A stretch of DNA of 64,000 nt from Asterias amurensis (taxonomy: Eukaryota; Echinodermata; Asteroidea; Forcipulatida; Asteriidae), in the NCBI RefSeq assembly GCF_032118995.1, contig NC_092662.1, positions 4,650,001-4,714,000 on the forward strand, given 5' to 3'. The notes under the pieces were generated by a model. It saw only the letters and a program-made list of their open reading frames with translations, was not told the DNA's origin and did no database searches. The number at the start of each line of letters is the position of its first letter. Within the stretch, counting starts at the first letter, position 1. This document shows positions 34,553-48,136 of this stretch, piece after piece. The translations under genes were made by a program, and so were the position numbers.

Positions 34553-34633
34553 GAATGAGGTGCATGCTGGTCTAGCTATAAGTCAACTAGTGATCAAGTT
34601 TGATCGCTAGCTAGACCAGCATGCACCTCATTC
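34553..34633. repeat. 81-bp hairpin with about 26-bp perfect arms
   Basis: GAATGAGGTGCATGCTGGTC at the left pairs with GACCAGCATGCACCTCATTC at the right; the arms extend through TAGCTA. The loop of about 29 bases holds a further small palindrome (GATCAAGTTTGATC). It could be a tiny MITE or a microRNA-like precursor. Confidence 0.8.
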
Positions 34634-36041
34634 AACAGTTACACTTGCGTAATGGGTATTTGCGAACAAGTCTATTCTGTTTTCAAAAGGTCAAAACAGT
34701 GCCCCCATGATGAGGTCAAAGGAAGACCTCACATGTTTTTGGGTGGTGCATAAACGCACATGCTTTTCCATTGTGTACCTCGGTCGATGGTGATGTCTGG
34801 TAGGTCTTAAGAATACAATTAACTATTAATACAGCTAACCCTCACAACAAAAAAACAAACAAATATAATAAAGAAATATAAATTTTTTGTTTCAGTTTGT
34901 ACACATTTATACTTAATTTTAACGGGGGAAAATGTGAATTTTGAGTAACCTGATACATGTAGATTTATGAGTTAAGAAAAAAGTTTGGTGTAAGCACGTT
35001 TTGCGTGAGACGAGAAAATAACCTGATAGATTTATGAGTTAATAAAAGGGTAGCGACAAGTTCTTCAACGTACGTTTAAAGCCGGCAGGGTCGGCGGCTG
35101 TGTGATAAAGGCCCGAGCCGAAAGCGAGGTCCTTTAAGTTTATCGCACGGCAACGACCCTGCAAGGTTTTAAACGGACGTTGAAGAACGAGTCACTTCTC
35201 ATTTATTCCCATTCATAAATGCCCTTTTGTTAAAAACATAAACAAATACAGTTATAGACACTTTAACAATTGAAAATTCAATGGGTTGTGTGTTGTGTGT
35301 ACTCGCGTGCGCTTAGATAACGCGCTGATAGCTATGATTTGCGCGTTCCTCATGATAATCTTGGGCGCCCGACACGCGGAAGCCAGCTCAGTGTGCATAA
35401 ACAGAGCTCCAGTGTGCATTAACAAAAGGTTTATGCACACCCACATGACGCGCTCTCCACCAATAGGAGTAGAGACACTGTCTGGGGTATTTTTGAATAC
35501 TTCCTAAAACTCCTTTCACTATTGTATTTCACTTTTATTTAACTTCTGATAATTGTTCACTTTTATAGACCCCTTCTTTTTCCACTGGCACATTCTGTGC
35601 AAACACCACATAAAAAAACCAAACAAATAAAACGGACTGACTTAGAGCCAAGCTGACTTTTCTTCTAGTATTTCTACTTTTCGATATACATAGTCTTTTA
35701 ATTTTATTTTTAAATAATTACAATCACAAAATAAAACAAAAGAGAAGAACCAGTGGTTTGACAACGCGCAGTGTCATCATGATGCTCTGATCATCTTCAG
35801 GTGTTCTAACGAAGATCAGAGCATAATACCCCAAAATGTTGACTTGTCAAACTACTGGTTCTTTTAGAACCACTCCTTCTTAAAGATTTTACACATTATG
35901 TCACCGTCACCGTCAACCTCACCTAGGCCCAAAATAATAAAGCTGCTTGACCACAAAATGTAGCTAAACAAAATTCGATATTCTTACCAGAATAAATTTA
36001 CCAACAAAAATAGCATACTTTCTAGTAGAAGCTATACTTGC
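34634..36041. other. Intergenic with hairpin repeat at 35060-35188
   Basis: At 35060-35188 a 129-bp inverted repeat begins GTTCTTCAACGTACGTTTAA and ends in its near-complement; the middle is GC-rich and includes CAGGGTCG and CGACCCTG. At about 35390-35480 there is a repeat phrase (TTTATGCACACCCACATGAC and CCAATAGGA) that recurs near 41835-41875. At 35750-35870 the phrase CCAGTGGTTTGACAACGCGC belongs to another dispersed family. Confidence 0.6.
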
Positions 36042-36427
36042 TTAAAGACAGTGGACACTATTGGTAATTGTCAAAAACCAGTCTTCTCACTTGGTGTATC
36101 TCAACATATACATAAAATAACAAACCTGTGAAAATTTGAGCTCAATCGGTCGTCGAAGTTGCGAGATAATAATGAAAGAAAAAACACCCTTGTCACAAGA
36201 AGTTGTGTGCTTTTAGATGGTTGATGTCATGACCTCAAATTCTAAACTCGAGGTCTCGAAATCAAATTCGTGGAAAAATACTTCTTTCTCGAAAACTATG
36301 TCACTTCAGAGGGAGCCGTTTCTCTCAATGTTTTATACCATCAACCTCTCCCTATTACTCATTACCAAGTAAAGTTTTATGCTAATAATTATTTTGAGTA
36401 ATTACCAATAGTGTCCACTGCCTTTAA
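36042..36427. mobile_element. Palindromic MITE, family A (full copy)
   Basis: Left end TTAAAGACAGTGGACACTAT, right end AATAGTGTCCACTGCCTTTA(A). The inner CTCAAATTCTAAACTCGAGG word is present. This is the best preserved copy in the window. Confidence 0.88.
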
Positions 36428-36846
36428 AGCAGCTTTATAAAATTGAGCCCAAATTGTACTCACATCATGCAAAGTTTTAAATCCTACTTTGAAAAATGTT
36501 AACCGATTTGAATGAGTTTAATGTGGAAATTACAACCTAATTTACCTTTTACCATTCATCCCCCGTAGATAATTCCCTTTGTGCTCTTCCTTAAGACACA
36601 CACACACTCGTTGATCACACAGAAATTTCAGTTGACTTCTTCGCCTAAGGCACTTCATGTAAATAACTCTTGCTCGCTGTGGAAAGAAAACAACAACTCA
36701 CAAGTTGTGCGGAAGGACATCCTGCCAAGCACTGTGCTACAGGAGAAGAACAAAATTCTTCTGCGTCGCCTCCAGAGACAAACTCTTGGGTAAGAACCCG
36801 CATGTAAGTACAATGTAGGGCTTGACTTGCTGCTTTTGGCCCAATG

Positions 36847-37066
36847 CAGGGGGGGGGGGGAATCCTGTGAGACAAACGTTCACCTCAGCTCCCTCCAAAG
36901 AGTAATTCTGCTGAAGCCTACTTAGGCAGAGCACAGTTTTAGTGACAATGGCGACAGTGCAGGGGGGGGGGAATCCTGTGAGACAAACGTTCACCTCAGC
37001 TCCCTCCAAAGAGTAATTCTGCTGAAGCTTACTTAGGCAGAGCACAGTTTTAGTGACAATGGCGAC
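36847..37066. repeat. Tandem duplication, unit about 113 bp
   Basis: Two adjacent copies run from a G-run (10-11 G) through AATCCTGTGAGACAAACGTT, CAGCTCCCTCCAAAGAGTAA and GTTTTAGTGACAATGGCGAC. They differ by very few bases, so the duplication is young. G-run length differs between copies. Confidence 0.88.
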
Positions 37067-37379
37067 AGGAAACGTCTACTAGCGTTAGCGTCATAGTAAA
37101 CAGAGCCATTAAATTGGACTGTTGTCATTTGAGATAACATTGAAGATTAAAAGATAACTCCTATGAATTTTAATGGTCTTTTCCATCCCAAATGTTCTTG
37201 TTGGTTGGAATCATAATAGTCTAAGTAGATCGCAACACCAAGTAAAAGCCTCTACCAATTGTCAGACTTTTCTAGACATCCGTTTCATAGGATTGCAAAA
37301 AAAGAAAGAGTTCAGCAGAAATATCGCCGAAGAACAAAAATCTGAGACTGATCTGTTCCGTTGATTATGTGGTGACATT

Positions 37380-37852
37380 TCGACCTCCTCCATGCTGACG
37401 TGGTTACAAGACCAATAACCTCACATATCCAGCAATGGTTTAAATGATCCACAAAGCGTCAGATGATGTTTTCATAAAATGCCACCACATCAATCAAGTC
37501 TGTGGATATACATCAATTATAAATCCACAAATGGTTCAAATGATCCACAAATCCACAAGTTGTTTTCATAAATGCCATATCAATTGAGTATGCAGATACA
37601 TCACACATCCACCAATGGTTGAAATCATCCACACATACTCCACTTCAGCAAACTCCACATTGAGAAAGGTTTCCCAATCAGTGTCAGACATCCACACAAA
37701 GTTCACACGCTAACAGGTATGGATGTGTGGATGTAACTTAACATTCACAAGTAGTCCAAATCAGCCATTCCACTTCAGCGACTCCAAGTTGAGAAAGCTT
37801 TCCCAATCAATGTCAGACATCCACATGTAGTTCAATGGTGTGGATATCAGAA
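37380..37852 (-). other. Probable 3' UTR of GOLGA2 with an irregular short repeat
   Basis: The sequence directly follows the GOLGA2 stop on the minus strand. Words such as ATCCACAA(A)TGGTT and AAATGATCCACAAA recur irregularly from about 37400 to 37660, and TTTCCCAATCA(G/A)TGTCAGACATCCACA occurs twice (about 37670 and 37800). No polyadenylation signal was confirmed. Confidence 0.4.
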
Positions 37853-40800
37853 TCAAACATCCACAAGAGTTCCACTACAGCATTTACACGGTGCAAAGTC
37901 CCGGTCAAGAATTGTCCCCCGATCGATAATGTGGGATCCTCCGATTTGCTCCAAGAGCTCCATGATCTGATGGGCCGTGTGGTCCGTCGTGGCGGGCACC
38001 GTGTTGTTTTGTGGTGAGTTGTCATCCATGGCGGTTTGGTAGTGCTCACCGATTGTCACCTCCTCACAGCTGTCGTCACTGCTACTGGACGGCCAATCGT
38101 CACTCTCATCTTGGGAAAGAAAGAAACGTAGTTGTTTATTATAAGCATTGAGTTAAAAAAAAAAATAAAAAAAAAAATGGCTTCTAGTGTGCAAATCTGT
38201 CACTCAGTCATGCTTAATGTGTACAGTCTTTTCCTGCAAAGGCATGTGGGACTACGTTTGAATTATGAATTATGAGACCACACTCTGGTAAGCATAAATA
38301 AGCTGTGCTAAACTCCTTTTTCAATTCAATTCAATTCAATTCAAACATGACTCGCAGTTAAAAAACTGAATTGCACATGTCAACATCATAATATGTTTAA
38401 ACAATTACATCAAGTAGAAGTTAACAAAGAAAATTACATCAAATAAAAATTATTATTATATATACATTGGCAAAAATACATTGGTAAAAAAAACCAGTAG
38501 GCACAATTATTATATATACACACATAACTATATTAAAAGGTATTTAACAGACTGACGATTTGAGGAATTGCACTTTGTTTGTAGCGAACTGTTTTACATC
38601 TTTTTGTGCTAAGAAGCTCAATAAAATTGGCCCAGATTACTAAATGTGTCCCCTCCATAACAAAAATATCATAAAACACCCACCTTCAAAACTGGTACTG
38701 TCCACACTGCCACTGAGTTTCTGTTGCTTTCTATGGCTGTGATGTCCATTTGGGTGTTTACCAAACGGTGAGCGGGGGGAGTTGTTGACAAGGTTAGCCC
38801 CTCCAGGGAAGGACGGTGAGCCAAGGTAGGATGGTAACTGGTGAGGTTCTTCTCTTGGATGAGTTGCATCATGAGATTCTGAAGCTGGTTCAACTTTTGC
38901 TGGAACGGAACCGAACAAACAATATGTAACAACTCAGTTTGAGGTAACACTATTCTTTTCCTAGTTCTTTTTTACAGAATTCTAAAAAGTGGGTTCGAAT
39001 CCCAGCCGAGTAATATGCCTGTGACATTTGTTCACAGGACTCGGGAAAGTACTGAGTATAGAGTGCTGACATACATCGGTGTATGGGTAACAACCAAAAC
39101 TAATATTGATGTACTTTGCTGTGAAGATTTGCAACTTAAGAAGCACAGCAGTTCTTTACAGAACTAAAAGCCGGTTCATACTTCCTGCCAATGCGAATGC
39201 AAAGCAAATTTGACGTCACAACCTTCCTTTCGCAGCGATATTCGCAAGTGAGCTGAACAAAGTTGAACTGCTGCAAAAAATTCGTTGCGAAATTGTCACG
39301 TCAACATTCGTATCGCATTCACATTCGCAGGAAGTATGAACCGGGCTTTAATAGTCGCCCGCATTCCGAAATCTACATTTCTAATAAGAAATGGGGGATA
39401 TAAAATCCACATACCTGCATTCATCTTTATCTTTGGCCAGTGTTGCGACGAAGCGTTCTCTCTCATCTTGTCTCCTCTTCATCATATCTCGCTGGCTGTG
39501 GTAAAGACTGATGTACTCTCCTGAACAATCAAATCAAACCATTTAATGAGACTCAACATCAATAATAACATCTACTTAAATATTTAATAGATGCTAATAT
39601 CGTTGTGTCAGTGAAACAAGGTCAGAGAACGATTCTGAAATAAAGGTTGTATCTTGCGCAAACAAGCCCCGCCCACTGCTCCTACTGACCTATGGTTTCT
39701 GTTTCACCAGAGAGCTGGAGGTTGATGTGCTCTAGGTCTTGACACCTCTCACTAAGGTCAGCCTTTTCTCTCATGACGGCAGCGAAGCGGTCTTGCAGCA
39801 TATCCATCGCCGTCTGTAATGTCTCAAAATGCTCCTTGGAGACAAACTGGACTTCTTGAAGAACTGCTGGCTCTGCACAAACAACAACAAAACTTATTTA
39901 TAATGATCAACTGTCTTGCTTGGATTCTGTATTTTTATTGGTTGGGAATAAGTATGTCACATGATATGAAAATCAAATCAGGAAAATCAAAAGGAGACTA
40001 TAATAACACCATCATCATCCTCCTCTTGATCCCTCAGGTGGGGGGGGGGGGGGAGGACGACGTAGAGCCGCCCCACCAATGCATTCTGCTGCTGATTGCA
40101 ACAGCTGCCCGACCAGGGACTCACTATAATAACACTTGTTCTTATATTCTACAGCCCTACAACCAAATGCACTACCACATGGATCCATGGTACCACAGGG
40201 CCTACGTGTAACTGCACTGTGGTGCATGAGTGTTTACATGACCTCACTGACTAGTAATAATAATATAAGTTATCACACAAGCGCGAGTGGAATACGGAAA
40301 AATATAACGCTTCTGCGTCCCATATCCAGCGAGGCCGAAGGCCGAGTTGGATATGGGACGCAGACGCGCTATATTTTCCGTATTTCCACGAGCGCGCGTG
40401 TGATAACGTATTTATCTTCAAGCAAACTTGGCGCGTGACATAGAACACACAAGACGCATGGTGGTGATATTAGCCGTGCAATATAGGTTTTTATCACCAC
40501 TCCATTCTGCCAATCTGATTGGATGATAAGCGCGTACTTGAAGATAAACGTATTTATAAGACACCTTTTCCAAGGGCTTCAAAGCGCCAATCATTTTACT
40601 GCAAGTCGAGTGGGACGATGATTTTGAAATTATGAGACCGAATCCTTACCACACCATGTAATGGTTTACATGGTGCTACAGCGCATACAGCAGCCACAGC
40701 CAGGAACACTGGGGCGAACCCCCTCCTCTTTTCGACAAGTGCACACACTGGGTTCTTTTACATGCGTTCTTTTACATGCGTTACACAACACATGGGACCA

Positions 40801-43800
40801 ACGGCTTTGTCTTGCTTAAGTACACAAGTGTCACGGCTGGTAATTCGAACCCACACTCTGCTGATCAAAAACACCAGAGTTTGAACTCGGTGCTCTTAAG
40901 CGCAGTTCTATCCAAGAGATACATAAGTATACAAGGTGTTCAAATGCATTCAGTGTCATTCATAACGACTGATCGACCCCCACCAAAATTTGCAGAGTTA
41001 TTTCAAACACTTCTTACAAAAAATAAAGAGGCTTGTGGTTCAGCAAATTCTGACCCGTGACCTCCAGGTGACCTATGACCTATGTACCTTGACCCTGCTG
41101 CATGCGTATATCATCCATCTGAGCTAGGAGGACGTGATGTTGAGCTTGCTGCTCGTGGAATGATGTCGTTAGTTGGTCCCTTTCCATCTCAAGTTGTCTG
41201 ATGGCGGCAGACAACGAGTCCACCTGAAAGGAAAAAGATGATTTGATAATGAGGACACAAGTGTCTAGACTGGGACCCAAACCCACACTCTGCTGATCAG
41301 AAACATCAGAGGTAGGGTATGGCACGTAGATCGAGTGACATCATTCAGTAGCGTTGGCAGTTTAAGAGCAGACACTTATTGTTCAGTTATGGGTTCACCC
41401 GTAGCCTTGTCAGTTACAGAGTTGTGAAGGGAGAAATGGGTTCATGGTGGGCTCTGGTGGATTCTGACTTTTCTAAAAACACTATTTAGCGGCTGGGAAG
41501 AGGGTCAGTGTAAGGTCAGTTTGCGGGTTAGGCTTACCATGTCATCTCTAGCCAGAACCCGACCAGCCTATTCAGTGTTATTAATAAGGGAATCAATGTG
41601 TGATGAAGAGGTTTTCAACTAGTGGTTTAAACCCAACGAGGCTTGGTTCTTGATAATTTTACCGAGACGAAACAACTCCTTATAAGGGAATGCTGTGCAC
41701 GCCACGCGTAATGTGGCACAACTGTCCCGGTCGTTGCTCTCGACTAATAGGAATGAAGAAACTCTCTTATAAGCACAGGTGCAGCTTGCATGTCATGCCT
41801 CTGTTTCAACACTTTTTACTGGTCATAAACAAAAGTTTATACACACCCATGTGACGCGCTCTCACCAATAGGAATAGCCAAACTGTCCGAGGTATTTATG
41901 AATGGCCGGTAATTCATGACCAGTCTAGAACATAACACAGACGGAGTGGAGAACGTTTGTGTAGGACATGTTTGAGGTCAGTCTTACCATATCATCTCTA
42001 GCCACTACCTGACCATCCTCTGTAGTGATGTTTACGGAGGCTGTTGTCGACTCCGGCCGGTAGCTCTCCAAGTTGGCAATTCTCACCCTCAGCTGACTGT
42101 TCTCTTCTGCCAAATCTCGTAGTCTCATCTTGATAAATCAGAGAAAGCACAAATTAGATATTTTTCAGAATTGGGTAGACTTCTCTACTACCACAGAGTA
42201 GATTTTCGGAATTCGGAATCGTCTCGATTGTAAAAAAAGAGAATTGTCCTGCTTTTTTACTGCTACCTGGGCGGAAGGTAGGAAATCGGCCAATACTACT
42301 ATTTACGTTAAGTGGAACGAGGGGACTTCTTAATATTAACTTCACTGTTTCTGAGTGAGTTATTAGAAGAGAAGTCTTCTATAAAAAACTATTCCGCGGT
42401 AGGTAGTTACTGTAGAATATGTAGCAAGACAAATTTACATGAGAAAACAATCTACCTGACAAGTGTCACCGCAAACCAAATATACATTGCTACCCCACCA
42501 TGCAGTGCTTCAAATCCCAAGTACAAATTTTGCTGTTACACTAACTCTACACCGACTGCTTCTCCACGTCATCCGGTCATCCTATACAAAGATACATTTA
42601 TCTAGTTATTACTCTTACCTGTGAAGCAGTCAGGTCTTTGTTTAGTGTTTCATGTACATGACTCTGTGCTTCGTAGTGTTGTACCCTGTCTGCCATGGTT
42701 GCTTGCTGCATTAATTGCTTGTTCAATGTGTAACTCTGGGTCTTCAGCACATCACACTCACTCTCCTTGGAATGTAACTACATAACGAAGAAAAAAAAAA
42801 ACCCAAAACAAGCAATCAATAAATATTTTCACCACTTACATGCAGAGGGAGCTGAATACATTTGTAAGAGTGTCAAATTTGCATCGGGGATAAAGAATAT
42901 TTATATAGGATTTGAGACATTGCATGGTGAGGTATCAATGTATATTTGGTTTGCGGTAACACCATGTGTGTATCTACTTGCCAGGTAGAGTTGTTCAATA
43001 GAGAACTGTCTTGCTTTATTCTACTGCCGCGGAGTAGAAAATCGGAGGTACGGGAGACTTCTCAGTTCTGAAAAGAACTGTCCTGCTTTTTAACTATTAC
43101 CAGGGCGGATGGTATAGAAATAGACTGGACTACTACTTTAGCTTATAGGATCGTAATTAACTGTACTGCCGCGGAGTCAGTTCTGAATTGGTCTCAACGT
43201 TTCGACTAGCTTGCTCTAGTCATCGTCAGGAGTCCATCCGCCCTGGTAATAGTTAAAAAGCAGGACAGTTCTTTTCAGAACTGAGAAGTCTTCCTAACAC
43301 CCGAACAATCTACTCTGCGGTAGTAGAATTAAACAAGACAGTTCTCTAAGAACAAACTCTACCTGGCAAGTAGATACACACATGGTGTTACCGCAAAGCT
43401 AATATACATTATTACATTGTTCTGTTGATCTACTAACATCTTTATATCTCGCACACTGAAGGACCTGTATATCAACATTGCATTTATAACCAAGTTGGAT
43501 TGTAAATTTGAAATAGTTGAAGTGAGATATGACATTCGTGCAAGAACACAGCAATTTTTATTTAACCAAGGTTCAAATTTTTAAAAAAGTTAATCAATTT
43601 ATCTGTCCAGTGAAGCACCCATTATCAGAACTACTTTTTTCACAACAATTACTTTACTGCAAAGCCAAGATAAATTTGTTGGCTGTTTGGTGTTAAGCAG
43701 AGAAGTGACACAACAAGGCAAGTTTGTTGTGAATTGACCCCTTGAAATCGGCTCTATGTAACTTGGCCCAGATAAGCACTGTTCACTGTTCACTTAAAGT

Positions 43801-46800
43801 GCTATGGAGTCCTACAGGAAACAAGAAGATCTTTCTTACCTGTTGTCGGACTTCTCTGAGTTCGTCCTCCTGCTGACCCAGCCTGTTTGCCAACTCCTGG
43901 CTGACGTGCTGCTCCGACTTCAGGCCTGATAACATCTCCATATTATCATTGGTCTGAGACGGAAAAGAAGGTGGTAAAAGAAAAACAATCATGCTTAGAC
44001 ATAGTTGAATTTTACAACTTTATAAAATTGACAATAAAAGGACCCAAGCAGATCCAACCAAAATGACACTCTATAAAAGCAGCTTTATGAATTTGGCTTA
44101 GAGCTCGACGCCAATGCTTTTTAACAGCTTAGCCATGACACGCCACAAGAGGTCTCTCACTACGCGCAGGGCCCAATTCAATAGATCTGCTTTAGCCACA
44201 AGAGTAGCTTTAACACAACAACCTTATGCTTACCAGAGTAAGGTTAAAGGCAGTGGAGACCATTGGTAATTACTCAAAATATTTATTAGCATAAATCCCT
44301 TACTTGGTAACAAGTAATGGGGAGAGGTCGGTAGTATAAAACATTGTGAGAATTGGCTCCCTCCGAAGTGGAGTAGTTTTCGAGAAAAAAACACACATTT
44401 CCACGATTTTGATTTTGAGACCTCAGATTTAGAATTTGAGGTCTCGAAATCAAGCATCTGAATGCACATAACTTCGCCTGACAAGGGTGTTTTTTTCTTT
44501 CCTTATTATCTCGCAACTTCGACGATCGATTGAGCTCAAATTTTCACAAGATTGGTATTTGATGCATATGTTGAGATACACCAAGTGAGATTACTGGTCT
44601 TCGACAATTACCAATAGTGTCCAGTGTCTTTAACAGCCAAAATGTACAATTTGTGACTGGTATCCCGCTCATTTCTGATATGCAAACATTTTTTGAGCAA
44701 AATATTCTGCTTGAGCATCTCTATGAAATTGGGCCCTGGCATATAAGAACTAGAGGGCGCACTGACCTATAAAATGCGAGCCGGCATGCGCGCAGGCAGC
44801 CATTTTCTAAGTAGACAAAACAGGCATTGCTTAGCGTGTGTTTGTGCAGCCATTTTCTAAGTTGAAAAAAAAAACCAGCATCACGTAGCGTTCAATAAAC
44901 ACAAACTCTAACGTGTGTTTTATATTGCAGTCCCGTCGCGTTTGTGCAACTAGCATCACCAGTGCACCCTCTAGTTTTTATATATAACTCTATGTGCCCT
45001 GATCTCACCATTTTGACGTAAGCAGCTTGCAGCTCCTCCAGCTGTAGTTTCAGCGTCTTATTCTGAGCTAGGGCTCGGCTGATGGTGGCCTTATCTCCCT
45101 GGATGCTCTCTAAGAGTCTCCCTCTGTCTGTGCTGTCCTCTTCAAGACGTGCTAGCTGACGTTCCAACTCCTCGATCCGGTCCTCCTTCTCCTGGTAGAG
45201 GCGGCTGAGCTGGGAATTATCACTCACCTAAGAAAATTACAAGGGAAAAAAGTATAAAACCGACCATCTATTGTAATTTTAACTTTTCAACTTTTCAGTG
45301 CATAGAGTATTTTAGTTTCAGATCCTTTCGTTGTTCGTAGTGTTTTTAATGGTTACATTTAGGTAACAGCTGGTCTGGCCTAATTTTCAAATTACTTGTT
45401 TTGGGCTTTAAATGGGGAATATATAAGTTTTTTGTTTTCTTGTAATGCTTTTCATTTTACTCTTAAGCGCTTTGAGGAATGCCATTTCATATTGCGCTGT
45501 ATAATTACTGTTTAATTATTACTATTATTATTATTATTATTATTGTTTTTGGCCCTTGTCTGAAAGCTAAGTTATTGACAGAAAACTACCCACCTGTTGT
45601 TGATATTGCCCATGTATTGTCTGCCTCTCCGCTTCAAGCTGTTCAATCCTCACTTGGAGTTTCTCAACCTCTTCCTTGTTAACGAGATCTCCTCGCTCTG
45701 ACTCTGCAGCTGTGGATGTGGAAAAAATGAACACGTCAAAACAGTTTAAAAACAAGAAACAAAGTGAAGTAGGTACTCCTCCAGTTTCTTCCAAAGTACT
45801 GCCTTCTCACAGAGTAGGTGCATTGACATTGAACTGCTTGGTTCATTTAACTTAATGTATTAGCACTTAATCTGCATGGGGCAGTAGCCAGCACTTCTGG
45901 GCCCAATTGCATAGAGCTGCTTAAGCACAAAATTTCGCTTAAGCAAAGAAATCCTTGCTTAGTAAAATCAGTATACCGGCCAAGACTCCACTCAATTGTT
46001 ATGCTAAGTAAACAACGGCTAAATATCAGTCACAAGCAATGTATATGGCATGACATTTTGGTCAGTAAAATGTGTAAAATAAGCGAGCTATTTTCGTGCT
46101 TAAGCATTTTGTTTTGCTTAAGCAGCTCTATGAAATTGGCCCCTGGTTTGTTCATGGTCCAATTAAGTCCACTGTTTGGAAAAGGAATTACATGGATATA
46201 ACAGGTGTTAGTTGGCAAATAAGAAGGATGTTTCATATTAGTCTTTTTGTTTGCATGGAGCTTTCCCATAATGCTATTCTGAAATGAAATCAAGTCCTAG
46301 GCTTGGGTTTTAGAAACTCACCTTTTGCACTTTCCATTGCTGTGATTTCTTGCCGAAGATCGGCCAGATTTTGAATAAGTGTTTCCTTTTCTTCTGATTG
46401 GGATATAATCTGATATAGAAATGAAACAAAGAATGTTAAGTCAAATGGGTCTCTCAAGAAATTGGGATATCTGGACTCTGAAGACGTGACTTGCATACGT
46501 GGGCAAGAGCCACAAATTATGGATCACCTCCTGAGATGGCCCCTACTGGAGCAAGAATGCAGAACTGAGGATCTTGTAGAGTACAATGATATTGCTTGGA
46601 TCTGTGTTCAGTTATGGCTGAAACACAACATCTAGTGTGTGGACACAATAAGAAGAAGTCACACGTAAACAACAAAGTTTATCGTCAACCTGATTTTCTG
46701 TACAAAATACCCATCTTTGCAAAACCAAGTCAATACCCCCTAACCGTTGCGGTACCCACTGCCAAAACATAGGATTCGAACTGCCTCTAGCTGCCGGGCA

Positions 46801-46954
46801 ACCTCGGTAGTCTAGTTGGTAAGACACTGCTCTAGAATTGCAAGGGTCGTGGGTTCGAATCCCACCCGAGTAACATGCCTGTGATATTTTTTCACAGGAC
46901 TCGGGAAAGTACTGAGTATACAGTGCTAACACACATCGGTGTATGGGTAAAAAC

Positions 46955-46988
<34 letters not shown>

Positions 46989-47234
46989 AAATTAATATTC
47001 TTTATCCCCGATGCAAATTTAACATCTATTATATCGTTGCGGTACCCGCTGCCAAAACATAGGATTCGAACTGCCTCTAGCTGCCGGGCAACCTCGGTAG
47101 TCTAGTTGGTAAGACACTGCTCTAGAATTGCAAGGGTCGTGGGTTCGAATCCCACCCGAGTAACATGCCTGTGATATTTTTTCACAGGACTCGGGAAAGT
47201 ACTGAGTATACAGTGCTAACACACATCGGTGTAT

Positions 47235-47275
<41 letters not shown>

Positions 47276-47531
47276 AAATTAATATTCTTTATCCCCGATG
47301 CAAATTTAACATCTATTATATCGTTGCGGTACCCGCTGCCAAAACATAGGATTCGAACTGCCTCTAGCTGCCGGGCAACCTCGGTAGTCTAGTTGGTAAG
47401 ACACTGCTCTAGAATTGCAAGGGTCGTGGGTTCGAATCCCACCCGAGTAACATGCCTGTGATATTTTTTCACAGGACTTGGGAAAGTACTGAGTATACAG
47501 TGCTAACACACATCGGTGTATGGGTAAAAAC

Positions 47532-47575
<44 letters not shown>

Positions 47576-48099
47576 TTCTTTATCCCCGATGCAAATTTAA
47601 CATCTATTATATCGTTGCGGTACCCGCTGCCAAAACATAGGATTCGAACTGCCTCTAGCTGCCGGGCAACCTCGGTAGTCTAGTTGGTAAGACACTGCTC
47701 TAGAATTGCAAGGGTCGTGGGTTCGAATCCCACCCGAGTAACATGCCTGTGATATTTTTTCACAGGACTCGGGAAAGTACTGAGTATACAGTGCTAACAC
47801 ACATCGGTGTATGGGTAAAAACCAAAAAAAAAAAAAAAAAAAAATTAATATTCTTTATCCCCGATGCAAATTTAACATCTATTATATCGTTGCGGTACCC
47901 GCTGCCAAAACATAGGATTCGAACTGCCTCTAGCTGCCGGGCAACCTTGGTAGTCTAGTTGGTAAGACACTGCTCTAGAATTGCAAGGGTCGTGGGTTCG
48001 AATCCCACCCGAGTAACATGCCTGTGATATAGCTTTTCACAGGACTCGGGAAAGTACTGAGTATACAGTGCTAACACACATCGGTGTATGGGTAAAAAC

Positions 48100-48136
<37 letters not shown>

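Noticed and set aside
38640-38950. Accepting the longest single open frame as the GOLGA2 exon 23 protein
   Set aside because: Neither long frame satisfies both the upstream and downstream exon phases; it is reported as a conflict instead.
46612-47958. Repeated open frames ([20 protein letters not shown] and [20 protein letters not shown]) as a gene family
   Set aside because: They are the two strands of the SINE array; the plus frames run into the poly-A tract as poly-Lys.
46800-48020. Five tRNA genes
   Set aside because: A- and B-box words are present, but arms do not make a full clover-leaf and each is followed by a SINE body and A-tract.
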